Assembly: GCA_009767595.1 (NCBI GenBank)
Contig: VSDK01025508.1
Coordinates: forward strand, 931-64,930
DNA: 64,000 nt
Reading direction: 5' to 3'
Source: Symbiodinium kawagutii
Lineage: Eukaryota; Sar; Dinophyceae; Suessiales; Symbiodiniaceae
In this document: one piece after another, positions 10,868-21,927 of the stretch
How the letters are laid out: every line of letters starts with the position of its first letter
Numbering within the stretch: position 1 is the first letter of the stretch
Position numbers and translations under genes: made by a program
The notes under the pieces: model-generated
The model's input: the letters and a program-made list of their open reading frames with translations, nothing else
The model's database searches: none
What the model was told of the DNA's origin: nothing

Positions 10868-11536
10868 GTAATAAAAGCATTGAGAGTTAAAGCATTGCGA
10901 GTTAAAGCAATGGAAGTTAAAGCATTGAGAGTTAAAGCAATGGAAGTTAAAGCAATGGAAGTTAAAGCAATGGAAGTTAAAGCAATGGAAGTTAAAGCAA
11001 TGGAAGTTCAAGCATCGAGAGTTAAAGCAATGGAAGTTAAAGCATTGAGAGTTCAAGCAATGGAAGTTAGAGCAATGGAAGTTAAAGCATCGAGAGTTAA
11101 AGCAATGGAAGTTAAAGCAATGGAAGTTCAAGCATCGAGAGTTAAAGCAATGGAAGTTAAAGCAAAGGAAGTTAAAGCAATGGAAGTTCAAGCATCGAGA
11201 GTTAAAGCAATGGAAGTTAAAGCAAAGGAAGTTAAAGCAATGGAAGTTCAAGCATCGAGAGTTAAAGCAATGGAAGTTAAAGCAATGGAAGTTAAAGCAT
11301 TGAGAGTTCAAGCAATGGAAGTTGAAGCAATGGAAGTTAAAGCATCGAGAGTTAAAGCAATGGAAGTTGAAGCAATGGAAGTTAAAGCATTGAGAGTTAA
11401 AGCAATGGAAGTTAAAGCAATGGAAGTTAAAGCATTGAGAGTTAAAGCAATGGAAGTTAAAGCAATGGAAGTTAAAGCAATGGAAGTTAAAGCAATGGAA
11501 GTTAAAACAATGGAAGTAAAAGCATTGGGAAGTTAA
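10868..11536. repeat. 15-bp tandem repeat (about 43 units)
   Basis: Units of GTTAAAGCAATGGAA with variants GTTAAAGCATTGAGA and GTTCAAGCATCGAGA. Lines of 60 bp at 11161 and 11221 are identical, so a 60-bp higher-order block duplicated recently. Because 15 is a multiple of 3, frames stay open (233 codons of MEVKA-type repeats on +, cysteine-rich repeats on -). Nothing indicates that this is translated. Confidence 0.9.
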
Positions 11537-11570
11537 AGTTTATGCGTTGAAGCAATGAGGGTTCAAGTGA

Positions 11571-12260
11571 CGATCTGTATGACTGTCGTCACTTTTTGAA
11601 GTTGACAAGTTGAAAAATGAAGGAAGTCTCGCACGACAGCTTCGTGCCGGCAACGATCTCTGTGACTGTTGTCACTTTTTGAAGTTGACAAGTTGAAAAA
11701 TGAAGGAAGTCTCGCACGACAGCTTCGTGCCGGCAACGATCTCTGTGACTGTTGTCACTTTCTGAAGTTGACAAGTTGAAAAATGAAGGAAGTCTGGCAC
11801 GAAAGCTTCGTTTTTGAAGCTGTCGACGCGCAAAATGTGAGGAAGTGTCGCACGAAAGCTTCGTTTTCTAAAATGTGGGTAGATAGCCGGCTCGCGAAAT
11901 GCTGTGTTTTGCAATGCAAAGTGCGCTGCTCCGACGTTGAAAGCAAGCTCCGCGAAACGGCGGGTTCAGCTCTGCCTCGGGCTTGGCTCGGGCTTGCCCC
12001 ATGTGACTGTCGTCAAAAATCGATGTTTGGCATCCGTTGACAAGTTGAAAAAAGAAGGAAGTCTCGCACGAAAGCTTCGTTTTGGAGACGATCTCTGTGA
12101 CTGTTGTCACTTTTGGAAGTTGACAAGTTGAAAAAAGGAAGTCTCGCACGACAGTTTCGTGCCGGCGACGATCTCTGTGACTGCTGTCACTTTTTGAAGT
12201 TCACAAGTTGAAAAATGAAGGAAGTCTCGCACGACAGTTTCGTGCCGGCGACGATCTCTG
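11571..12260. repeat. 83-bp tandem repeat, interrupted
   Basis: The phrase GAAGTT(G/C)ACAAGTTGAAAAA recurs at 11598, 11681, 11764, 12116 and 12198, accompanied by GTCTCGCACGACAGCTTCGT and ACGATCTCTGTGACTG. Period about 79-83 bp, with a diverged block at 11847-12035. Confidence 0.85.
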
Positions 12261-12650
12261 CTTTTGGCTGCTTCTGGGCTGCTTCTGGCTGCTTCTGCCT
12301 GCTTCTGGCTGCTTCTGGGCTGCTTCTGGGCTGCTTTTGGGTGCTCCTGGCTGCTTCTGGGCTGCTCTTGGCTGCTTCTGGCTGCTTCTGCTTCTGGGCT
12401 GCTCTTGGCTGCTTCTGGCTGCTTCTGCTTCTGGGCTGCTCTTGGCTGCTTCTGGCTGCTTCTGCTTCTGGGCTGCTCTTGGCTGCTTCTGGCTGCTTCT
12501 GCTTCTGGGCTGCTCTTGGCTGCTTCTGGCTGCTTCTGCTTCTGGGCTGCTCTTGGCTGCTTCTGGCTGCTTCTGCTTCTGGGCTGCTCTTGGCTGCTTC
12601 TGGCTGCTTCTGGGCTGCTTCTGGCTCTTCTGGCTGCTTTTGGCTGCTTT
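12261..12650. repeat. 37-bp GC-rich tandem repeat
   Basis: GCTGCTCTTGGCTGCTTCTG starts at 12361, 12398, 12435 and 12472 and continues to about 12600: exact 37-bp spacing. Shorter TGCTTCTGGC units precede it. Since 37 is not a multiple of 3 the frame rotates each copy, which is why all forward frames and one reverse frame stay open for about 175 codons. Confidence 0.9.
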
Positions 12651-12654
12651 GGTT

Positions 12655-12722
12655 TTCTTGTTGTTGTTGTGCTGCTTCTGGTCTTCTTCTTGTTGTTGTT
12701 GTTGTTGTTGTCGTTGTTGTTT
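12655..12722. repeat. TTG-rich microsatellite
   Basis: Imperfect (TTG)n with TTC interruptions, directly after the 37-bp array. Abundant TTG tracts have been reported for Polarella (recalled). Confidence 0.8.
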
Positions 12723-12936
12723 GCGCTGCGACATTATAGGCAGTTGAGTGCTCCGAAAATTATAGGCACGATTGTTTTCAGTTTATAGTGAAATCACCTT
12801 GGAAACTTCCGCCCCCGGCTTGCCCAGGTACTACTGGTAATTAACAACCATCATTTCTGGTCATTGACCATATCTATACACTGGTAACCATTTATCACCC
12901 ATTTCTTACCCATTCCGACGCGCGATTTCTGGCCAG

Positions 12937-13046
12937 GCATCTTCCGCGGCCAATGCCCTGTCCCGTCGGCTGTCTCAGAGTGAACGACGGCGCTCCAAGC
13001 AGAGTCGCGACTCCAAAGTGCAGCTCAACCTGGCGAGGCGACTTGG
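12937..13046 (+). CDS. Probable 110-nt exon, unknown product
   Basis: Bounded by GGCCAG|G and TTGG|GTGTAG. The frame reads ASSAANALSRRLSQSERRRS then KQSRDSKVQLNLARRLG: basic, serine-rich, possibly helical. The reverse strand is also open, but + has the better splice sites. No family recognised. Confidence 0.45.
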
Positions 13047-13236
13047 GTGTAGAGCTGGCCACTTGAGTCCTAGCCATTTGGGGATCCATAGAAATGGTAG
13101 GTTTATAAATGATTAAATGTTATAAAATGGATAATGGGATATACATAACAATGATTTGGATAATCAGTTATACAGTTTATAATTGATCCATGGTTTATAA
13201 AAATGGTTGGTTTATTACTAACAATGGTTTATAAAT

Positions 13237-13335
13237 GGTGCTTTCTCAAAATGGGGGTACCTCCAAATCATCCATTAATAGTCATTTATAGCAATTAACT
13301 CACCATTTTTGGGGGTACCCTGTTTTGAGAAACCA
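13237..13335. mobile_element. FB-A fold-back element
   Basis: GGTGCTTTCTCAAAATGGGG at the left and TACCCTGTTTTGAGAAACCACC at the right (13313-13335) form the terminal inverted repeat. A half element of the same family follows at 13388-13420. Confidence 0.6.
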
Positions 13336-13658
13336 CCAAATGGATAATAAACTGGAGTGTTGCTATAACTGATTAGTATCAAGGATGATTTGGGGGTACC
13401 CCTGTTTTGAGAAACAGCCAAATGGATCTCTAACAAGTTGGTGGTTTTAATGCTTGACAATGCCCTGCCCTTCCAGTCACCTTAGCATCTTGAGTTAAGT
13501 GATCCACAAATCATCCGTTTCCCATGTGTGGGAGACTCCCATATATTGATGGGGCTGGTCACTGGCTCCTCAGCACCAGAGCTCATGGGAGTCCAGGTGG
13601 GAATTAAGCTTTCTGAAAAGCAAATTGACAAATAGATGGGAGATGATGGGAGATGATG

Positions 13659-13742
13659 GGAGTCTCTGTTCGATTGACCTTCCACTTGGAAAAACTCAAA
13701 GATGTCAAGGCAAACAAATCAGCTGCCACCCTGCACTTGGAC
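13659..13742 (+). CDS. Possible exon, unknown product
   Basis: GVSVRLTFHLEKLKDVKANK then SAATLHLD, followed by a GT (GAC|GTTGCC). The same frame reaches TGA at 13749-13751. An acceptor TTTCCAG at 13790 suggests a following exon with LDERIRWRR in one frame. No domain recognised. Confidence 0.4.
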
Positions 13743-14888
13743 GTTGCCTGAGGGCTGGTGGCCCCGTGACTGCTGGCTTCTTGTTTCCAGCCTCTTGACG
13801 AGCGGATTAGATGGAGAAGGATGGTACTTTCCCCAAACCTGCAGTTGTAGCAGTCCTATTTGTATCGTTCCAACATGTTCCAAATGTGAAACTGCTTGGT
13901 GGTGCTGTGTGTGGAAAGAGTGTGTACAAGATAACATCGCATCGATCTACATGTTAATGCGTTGTTTGCATTGATACACATACAAATATGGACACATGTT
14001 GGTTGTGTGTGTGTGTATGTGTGTGTGTTGGAGGGGTGGCGGGTTTCATATAGATGCGTGCCTACTCTCATGCATTGCCATGGATCCCCATGCATGGCGT
14101 TCAATCGTAAAGGGTTGCAATACTTGCATTGCATTGCTGCGAAAAGTTTTCGAGCATATTGAATTACATGTATTGCAGCAGACATCACAGTACCTTTTCT
14201 CACCAATACTTGCGTACCTCTATGCCTGTGTACCCACCTATACCTACCTTCCTACCTACGCACATAGTCCCTACCCGCATATCCACATATCGTACATACC
14301 TGCAGACCTTCATACTGCATAATTACATACCTACATCCGTACATGCATACATACACATCATATGCATATATCCCTACATACACGCATACGCAAGTGCGCA
14401 CAGATACATGCACCCATACAGTACATATCTGCGTTACCTGCACATCTCCACCCACACACGCGCACATGTATTTGCCTCCATGGCAAAGCATATATGAGAG
14501 AAATCAATCAGGCTTGGGGATAGGCACCATGAAGAGGTTTGTGGAGTTACCCTCTATTGAACCAAGCTGGACCTGTCTTTGCCCTGTTGCTGCTTCAAAG
14601 TGCTGCAACTGTCACGGTCCCAACTTGCTGTCAGTTTGAGCTGAAACGCTGGCCCCTAGATATCTAGATACGAAGCTAGTAGCATGAGGGTGTAGATCTC
14701 CAGATTTGAAATGTTCAAAACAGCGAGTCAACATACATATATCAATATCCCATCGCATCACATCACAAAGCATTACATCACTACATCACACAAATATACG
14801 CGCACCTTGCTGTTCGCTAAACATCACTACATATCAATACTATTTATGTCAAACACATGGAATGAAGCGGATGCTGCTCGTTGCTGAG

Positions 14889-14951
14889 GCGCAACCGAAG
14901 ACGCGGCAAAGCCGCACCGAGCCAGGCTGGGCTTCATTTACTGATGATTGA
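14889..14951 (+). CDS. Possible exon, unknown product
   Basis: After GCTGAG|G the frame AQPKTRQSRTEPGWASFTDD runs to TGA at 14949-14951. A second frame (ATEDAAKPHRARLGFIY) is equally plausible, so only the island and its strand are supported. Confidence 0.3.
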   Translation, partial: AQPKTRQSRTEPGWASFTDD

Positions 14952-15782
14952 GCATCACCTCATAGTTGATGGTGGTTGATCAAGGTTCATGATTGGTGCT
15001 TGGAGGTTGATGGATGGTGCTTGATGGTTGGAGTTTGATGGATGGTGGTTGATGGTTGGAGTTTGATGGTTGGAGGTTGATGGGTGGTGGTTGATGGGTG
15101 GTGATCGATAGATATAAGTTATAAGATAGTTGTGATCATGGGAGGAAGGAAAAAATCACCAAGTATATACTCTGACATTGTTCAGCGCACTTAATTTGTT
15201 CTGAAGGCCTCTGGTTGAGTCCTCGGAAGGCATATCAACAAACCCAAGGAGATTGATAAACTCAGGGGATATTAATCCTAGGCTACTGTTGGCCAGCGTC
15301 ATCTAAAGGGAGGGTGATTAGTAACTATTAATCATGGGCCCCGTATGACGAAAGTAAGTAACAACTCTGCCAACGAGGGAGAAACAAAACATCTATTCCG
15401 GCTGTGGATATACTGAGCCACAAAGAACAATCTCCTTTGGATGCTACTTCCACGGGAGGCTATGATAGTCTTGCGAATATCTCTCAGTCCTGCTACTTCA
15501 CACACCAACACATTGCTCATGTATTGTAGATTTTTTTTCAATTGGCAGCCATGGTTTGGAGGGTAGCTGATGGTTCATAGGTGACTTAATGGTCTCAATC
15601 GATGCTTTGAAAGGTTTGTTTGATGTTTTTTCGTGCTTTGATTTATGGTTTCACTGGTTGTTTGATGTTTTTTTGTGGTTGGCTTGGCGAAAAAAACCAG
15701 TGAAACCATCAATTCTGGTTGTTTTGATCGATTTTGATACATTTATCCATCATGGTTCCCCTGAAATCTCGCTCTCCTGGAG

Positions 15783-15838
15783 GCTTGGTAGCCATGATGG
15801 ATGAGTTCATGCCCCACAATTGCGCCTGGGTGGCAAAG
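15783..15838 (+). CDS. Possible 56-nt exon, unknown product
   Basis: CTGGAG|GC ... AAAG|GCGGAG with a GC donor. The frame reads LVAMMDEFMPHNCAWVAK. An FB-A copy lies about 140 bp downstream. Confidence 0.35.
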
Positions 15839-17039
15839 GCGGAGGCTTGCTGCTGAACTGCTGCAGTGGGCCCTTAGATGCACATGTAGGTTGGTTTCTC
15901 AAGCTATAGGGTCATAGGGGCACCCAACATCACCCAACAATGGTCGGTTTATCACTAATTAATTGATTAATATCAATGATGGTTTCTTAAGATTGGGAGC
16001 TCCCAAAGTAGGTCGGTTTAGTACTATAAATGCTCAATGGTGTGATGATTTGGGGGGGTCCCCTGTTTCGAGAAACCACCAATATTTTGAGTCACATCTG
16101 AATACTGGCGCTTTCGATTTGTTCACTAACTGCTCCTGCTCCCGATGTCTTTGCTTAATGGAGCCCGCATCTTTGGAGTAGCCGATGTTTGGTTGGTATG
16201 ACCACGTATGACCTCTCGCACAGACACGGCAGTGCCTCCAAAGCATGTCTTGCTGTAGGGGCTCGGAATCCAAATGGCAGATGCCAGATGTTTTGCTGTG
16301 ATTGAAGCCACGCCAGGGACGCAATCCCAGCTGCAAACTTAGAGGTAAGACATACCAGGATGGGTTGGTCACAATCATCCGATAAACAAGCATCAAAGTC
16401 GCACGGTGCATCGTTGAGACTCTAGTATGCAATTGAAATCACTCGAACGTGACAGAGAGGCACGTTCAATCGTTCTGATCAAGAAGGATACGCGGTATAT
16501 TGCAGCTAAAGTCACACAGAGTCACATGATGTCGTATGTATGAATCTGGATTAATCCTGAAACAAAAACTCGCAAAGACCAAACAAGGCAATGTTTGGCA
16601 GACTAGTTTGAAGATGGCTCTGATCAAAGTAGTCTCCTAAACATGGTCTTTTAGCTTTTGATGGTTTGAGCGAGCCGTTGACGAATTCGTCAAAGACAAA
16701 GGGATTTGTATACAGGTGGAGTCACCTTACCGCCCTACCTTACAAAGGTGTGCCGTTCAGCTCCAAAGATGTAAAATGTCGCAACCATGACCATTGTGTC
16801 GAAGAATCTGGCTTTTGTTGCTCTCAAAAAACCGGCTACTTTACTTGACTGGAAATCTTTATGTGCCAGAGGCTTCAAAATGGAGAACAAACAGGAGAGC
16901 CCACATATTTTGTTCATCGGAAACCAACCGGTTTGGGGGTGTGTGACTCTGTTGCGCTCATGGACGTCACCCCGTAGTTTCCACGTGGTTGTGCCACCAT
17001 GCGTACTTGTTAAGCCTTGGCAGCCAGCTGTCAACCTAG

Positions 17040-17128
17040 GTGTACTGCGCAGACACGGCTGTTGGCCAAAGAAAAAAGCAAAGAAACCTGTGAAGCAACT
17101 TGGCTTCGAGGAATGGCATTGATACAAG
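17040..17128 (+). CDS. Possible exon ending inside a TA-flanked element
   Basis: After CCTAG|G the frame CTAQTRLLAKEKSKETCEAT then WLRGMALIQ is open. The best donor, ACAAG|GTGGGC, is formed by the left end of the fold-back element inserted at 17125. A longer + frame (16787-17122) overlaps and is an alternative reading. Confidence 0.35.
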
Positions 17129-17238
17129 GTGGGCCCCTAACCAGCTATCAGTTGGTTTATAAGTATCTCAACTAGGGTGATTTCTACCAGTTATAGGGGT
17201 GAACTAACCCAACTTATAACTGCCAGGGGCCCACCTTG
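17125..17238. mobile_element. 114-bp TA-flanked MITE-like element
   Basis: Terminal inverted repeats CAAGGTGGGCCCCT (17125-17138) and AGGGGCCCACCTTG (17225-17238) are perfect. TA flanks both ends (17123-17124, 17239-17240), as expected for a TA-target transposon such as Tc1/mariner-type MITEs. The surrounding target, ATGGCATTGATA followed by GGGATGATGACCAACACAAC, occurs again uninterrupted at 17264-17295, giving an empty site next door. No coding capacity. Confidence 0.8.
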
Positions 17239-17662
17239 TAGGGATGATGACCAACACAACCATATGGCATTGATAGGGATGATGACCAACACAACAGTAG
17301 GGGGGTGATTATTCATGACGTGAGGACAATGATAGTTTATCGTTTGGTCAATATGAAGTATCCCTTACCCTTCCACTTACCATTATAGTAGGTCACCAGC
17401 TGATTTCTACCATTGTTGTTTGGGGTTGGTTACCCGTTATAAAGGTAACTGAAAGGGTAGGGATCAATCCCCATGGAAGTCGAGTTGAGCGTCGAACTGT
17501 TCAATCGTATCGGCACCACGTGCTATGAATAGGTCCATAAACCACCATCAGTTTGACCACAAACAACTGGAGTTATTTATCCCAGGTATAGGGATTACAA
17601 TGGTATACTGTATTACCCACGTTCGCTTAATGGCTTTTTTAGCTGGCTTAAGACAATTTTGA

Positions 17663-17734
17663 TGGGTCCATGAGATTCACAAAACGGCGAAGAGTGAGTC
17701 CCGAGCAACCCAGGGCGTGCTTGGACGACTTGAG
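17663..17734 (+). CDS. Possible exon, unknown product
   Basis: WVHEIHKTAKSESRATQGVL then GRLE, ending at CTTGAG|GTGATC. The left border is uncertain (TGA at 17660-17662). No domain recognised. Confidence 0.35.
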
Positions 17735-18189
17735 GTGATCGACTGGGGATCATGGTGTTTATCGGAGGTTTCAATCATGTACTGTACTCCAATAAACCCT
17801 CAACTCATGTCCTTTCAAAGCTGCGCTATTGGCTTCATTTTGTTGAACATCATGAACATTTTTGTTTGTACCAAAAAACAAGGTACCTCCAAAAGTGTCA
17901 ATTTGCATCAATTGTCAATATGTTTCGTCAATTAAATATTGATAGATCCTCTAAAGGTGCCGGTGAACATGTTTATGATATTTTACATCATCCAAATAGA
18001 TCCTCATTGAGTAGGAATCAATTTCATGTTTAATGTTTATGATAGTGTAATCCTCTGAGGTGACTTATGTTTATATGATAGTGTAATCCTCATGTGTAAT
18101 CCTCATGATAGTAGTTTAATCCTCATAAACTACTTTTCCATATTTTTTGATTCATCCTCTGAGGTGACCGATTTCGGGAGGCCGCTGAC

Positions 18190-18271
18190 CCGCCGGGCCG
18201 CTGCCAGCCGGTAATGTCCTGATCCCGTAGAAGTCAGCGCACGAGGCCGACCACACGCCAGGCGTGGCGGC
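18190..18271 (-). CDS. GC-rich coding-like island, better on the minus strand
   Basis: On the minus strand one frame (AATPGVWSASCADFYGIRTL then PAGSGPAGQ) crosses the island after a CCAG|G. On + every frame meets a stop unless a 20-nt intron is assumed. It may be an exon of a separate gene or a gene fragment. Confidence 0.3.
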
Positions 18272-18569
18272 CTGGTGGCCTGTGCCCCTGGGTTTTCATG
18301 AAACATGAAAGAAAGAAAAACCTATGAAATATCATGTAATTATGTACATATACATATACATATATTAATTGGATGATTTAAGAATGATATTAGTTCGGAA
18401 CCAATGATGGTTATTGATATGTTTAATGATGGTTAGTTGATTGTAGGAATGACATGTGTTTTACTCCAGTCGTGTACGTATACAATGTGATATTGCCAAT
18501 ACCATGCCACAATACCTATACGTGGTATGAGAAGGTATAGCATCATATTTCTACAACACAGCTGTGGTG

Positions 18570-18768
18570 TTACCGCTCCTTTCCTCGGAAACCACGGGCG
18601 ACTCGGGGTAGTGGGCCCAGCAGTGGCACCATGATCCCATGGCCATGGCCATGCATGTCCAGCGTGCACCTGTTAATGGACTGGCGGCAGGGGCCAACCT
18701 GCCCTGCCGGCAGATTTTCCCGCTGGTCAAGCGAGGCAAAAAGTTGTGTGCTGCAGTCGATCATTACT
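18570..18768. other. Coding-like island, strand unresolved
   Basis: The + frame (WAQQWHHDPMAMAMHVQRAP ... LVKRGKKLCAAVDHY, stop 18768-18770) and the - frame (LFASLDQRENLPAGQVGPCR ... LLGPLPRVARGF, with a GTAACA donor) are both open and GC3-rich. No homology decides between them. Confidence 0.35.
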
Positions 18769-19574
18769 GATCATTACTCAGGTTGGTGATAGGGGATAAC
18801 ATGACATGAACACAATCAACCATTGGTAAATCTTGGCTTCATCATTTTACGACAAGAGGATGCCCCAGATGGTTGGTTTTCCAATCTAAGAAACGATCAA
18901 GTTGGAGGGCTACGATGACATGTAGTACTTTGCGTGCAACAGCTAGAACTAATCACACCCGAGTTCGCCCCCCACACATCTACAAGGGTGAGGGCCTGGC
19001 CTGGTGCCACACTTCACGTCGGCAGGATAGCTTCACGGTGATGCTCCTATGGCGATGTCTAAATGGTGGTGGTGGTGTAGTGGTGGTGGTGTTTTTATGG
19101 TGGTGTTGTGGTAGTTAGTGGTGGTGGTTTGTCGGCAATGGTGATCGCCGCGGCGTTTGGGTGGTGTTTTAGACATGGTGGTTGTGTAATTTGGATGGAT
19201 AGGGTGACGTTGAGGTCGTGTTTTGGCGCAGGTGGTGACATCATTTCTAGCTATACCCTGTGAACCGGTGAGAATTTGACTCTGTGCCAAGCCAGCGGTT
19301 ATGCATTCCGCAGCCGATGAACGCAAACTTACTGTTGAACGTTCAGCAATCGTGAAGAGGCTGCATTGGACAAGGGAAGACATGGGTCATTGATCTCGCG
19401 AACTTTCCATCTCTGCCCACCGTGCGTCATCTGCTCGAAACAAATTCTGACTGTGTGTATTGGACCAAAATTTGCCAGGTTTCTGCGTGTCTACTTCTGA
19501 GAAAAAGTTTCAAATGATCACAAACAGGTAGAAAATGATACAAGATGATGCAAGATGATACAAACACCAAGCAT

Positions 19575-19612
19575 CACCAACCAACCAACCAACCAACCAA
19601 CCAACCAACCAA
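19575..19612. repeat. (CCAA)n microsatellite
   Basis: About nine uninterrupted CCAA units. Confidence 0.85.
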
Positions 19613-19675
19613 AACCAACCCCCATCAACCCTAAAACCATCATTAACCCAACCACCCCTTGACCTCGCCCTTGTT

Positions 19676-19890
19676 TCGGTATGGCGCCATGGACGTCAAG
19701 GAGCTCTTCAGCCCCCAGCGCCACCGGCTCCCGCGCGCGGGGCGCACCACGGGNNNNNNNNNNNNNNNNNNNNNNNNNNNNNNNNNNNNNNNNNNNNNNN
19801 NNNNNNNNNNNNNNNNNNNNNNNNNNNNNNNNNNNNNNNNNNNNNNNNNNNNAGCGCTGCGGCAGTGCGCTGGCACCAGCCGTTGTTGTG
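19676..19890 (+). CDS. Exon interrupted by an assembly gap, unknown product
   Basis: Before the gap the + frame reads RYGAMDVKELFSPQRHRLPR then AGRTT, with G or C at nearly every third position (much stronger than the opposite strand). A 99-base N run (19754-19852) follows. After it AGCGCTGCGGCAGTGCGCTG stays GC-rich, so the exon probably spans the gap. Borders and product unknown. Confidence 0.45.
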
Positions 19891-20232
19891 ACCGGGGTGA
19901 TGTGACTTTTGGGGGTCATGGACCGACAAAATGGACAACAACATATAGTGAAGGGATGTGTAGGGGTCATGAAGCCCAAAGATCCCACCAACAAAGTTGG
20001 GGGGTTTCCTGATTCGATTTGACCACGGGCTTTTGGCAACTGGTGTTGGGGCCAGCACCCAGCGGTCTCTTCATTGTTTGCTGGTCAGACAAAGTGATCT
20101 TGCATATTTTTGTTGGATCAGTACATCATGATAGAATCATCATATTGGTGACCTGCTGCATCCCAAACATTCCCAAACACCAAGGGTGCCATGGGAACCA
20201 GACCTTGAAACCTACGTTGAGGCTCCCTGCAG

Positions 20233-20304
20233 CTGTGCCATCAAGACATTTCTGGGAGCCGCCACTCGCTGCGCCAGTGTCGCCACTGGTTGGAAGCTCA
20301 TCAG
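20233..20304 (+). CDS. Probable 72-nt exon, unknown product
   Basis: Clean borders: CCCTGCAG before and ATCAG|GTGCTG after. All three frames are open; CAIKTFLGAATRCASVATGW then KLI is one reading, LCHQDISGSRHSLRQCRHWL another. Without neighbouring phase the frame cannot be chosen. Confidence 0.45.
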
Positions 20305-21209
20305 GTGCTGAGTGACTGGTGGTGACTGGTGATGACTGGTGGTCCTGGGTGGAAAAGTTGGTTTGTGAAACATCGCAACACCATGTTACAAAGTGGAAAA
20401 CCCAACATGAACCCATGTAGTTGGTTTCCATCCATGGGCAACTAGGATGGTGAAGATGATTCCCGAATCTATATACAAAACTTGGGGATGAGGCGGAAAT
20501 ATCTTTGTTCAATGACACGGATGTCGATGTCCACTACATGATTCGAATCTACATTTTGGGAGTAGCGTTTTCCCTGGCATCGTCCGAAAGTTGCAGCGGC
20601 TGGTTTTGGACTCGCATAAACGACATACATACAACTTCTGGAGCCCGCCAGAAACTCGGTGCTCCCCAGCCATTTTGTTGATTCTTGGTGCCCTTACAAC
20701 ATATCCATAGGGATAATTCACCATCCTCAAGTTTCATCTCAAACAATTTCAGGAATATATATCATCATGGAACTTGGTTGTGATCAGTATAGCCAAGCCA
20801 TTGCCCTCACATCGAGCAGGGTTTAAGTGGTGAACAAGTTGGTTGACGAACAAGCTACTAGTAGCCACTAGCCAATAAGTGGACTAATGATTGACTAACA
20901 GTTCATAATTGCTATTAGTGGCTATTAGTTTACAAGATGGACTTAGTGACTTTGCAGGTTGATGAGCTTCGCATCCAGCCGATATACCATACTATTGATA
21001 TTGACATTGTTGTGCATTTGAACGTCAGTATACTAGCTACTATAGTACTAGAACTATGAAAGTTTGTAGGCTATGGAGTTGTTAATTAGAACTCTAAATA
21101 TAGCCATGTTTGCAAGACATAAATACCTTATTGCAATCCCAGTCAGTATAGCTACCTGGAAACAATCCTGTAGTCTTACCGCCTACCAACAGTGCTACAG
21201 ATGATATAT

Positions 21210-21320
21210 GGCTGTGGGTCAGTACCCTGTACCCCTGGTGAATTAGTCTCCTGGTTGGGATGTAAACTACCCCTTGTTGGGTTGATTCATATTGACCCAT
21301 TGGGCTAATCTAACCCCATG
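21210..21320. mobile_element. Diverged FB-B element
   Basis: GGCTGTGGGTCAGTACCCTG with GTACCCCTGG on the left and CATATTGACCCATTGGG on the right match the FB-B termini; no clear flanking duplication remains. Confidence 0.45.
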
Positions 21321-21390
21321 GGTGCATGGCTACCTCATGGTTACCTCATGGTTACCCCATGGCCACCCCATGGTCACCGTGATATTTCAG

Positions 21391-21544
21391 CCACCAGGCC
21401 TCCAGCTTTGCCGTTCGTGAGCTGCTAACGGATGCCGCCCTGGCCGCGGGCGTGCCCCGCTGCGCTCGCTGCCGCGCGGCGCGGTGCTTCTTCTGCCGAG
21501 AACGGCGAGCGCTGGAGGAGCCGCGGATCCCCTCGTCGTGCTGA
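21391..21544 (+). CDS. Cysteine-rich exon, unknown product
   Basis: After ATTTCAG the frame HQASSFAVRELLTDAALAAG, then VPRCARCRAARCFFCRERRA, then LEEPRIPSSC ends in TGA (21542-21544). CARC-x4-CFFC gives Cys-x2-Cys-x4-Cys-x2-Cys, a possible metal-binding knuckle. Third positions are very GC-rich. It may be a terminal exon, or a donor may precede the stop. A reverse frame is also open but weaker. Confidence 0.5.
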
Positions 21545-21819
21545 GCCCCAGGGGATGGGCTCCAACCGGCCTCGGCTGAAGTCGTAGTAGTCATGGGGAG
21601 CCACCTGACCATCAGAGATAGCCAACCAGCAACATGTTAAAATGAAGGGAGCCGTCAATTGCCAACAGTGATCGATAGTCAACAGTAACCAACATGGTGA
21701 ACAACAGGCAATACGGGAAATGGCAATCTTCGACAACCAAGAAGAGCCAACAGTAGCACCAAGAGTAGCGATTGATAGGGGACCATCCCACAATGAAAGT
21801 GCAGTTTCTGGGGAGATAA

Positions 21820-21927
21820 AAATCCTCTGAGACCAGCCAGTTGGTTGGGGTGACAGCCGCTACTGGTACGGTGAAAGCTGCATCCCAACAGGCTATCCAT
21901 GGCTGTCTCAAGGGTTCCGAGTTACCG
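21820..21927 (+). CDS. Possible exon, unknown product
   Basis: KSSETSQLVGVTAATGTVKA then ASQQAIHGCLKGSELP ends at CCG|GTAACA. A perfect palindrome GTTACCGGTAAC spans the donor (21921-21932). The left border is undefined. Confidence 0.4.

Noticed and set aside
12201..12788. Four long overlapping frames (about 175 codons, both strands) with Leu/Cys/Gln-rich repeats
   Set aside because: All are produced by the 37-bp repeat lacking stops in any register; no evidence favours one.
14250..14480. Forward frames rich in TYIH and SYP, possible secreted repeat protein
   Set aside because: Simple ACATAC/CATACA sequence; no splice sites or codon bias.
16735..17127. 130-codon minus-strand frame
   Set aside because: Low third-position GC and poly-Phe stretches; plus-strand splice borders are better.
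20538..20552. GATTCGAATC considered as a tRNA T-arm
   Set aside because: No matching acceptor, D or anticodon arms around it.
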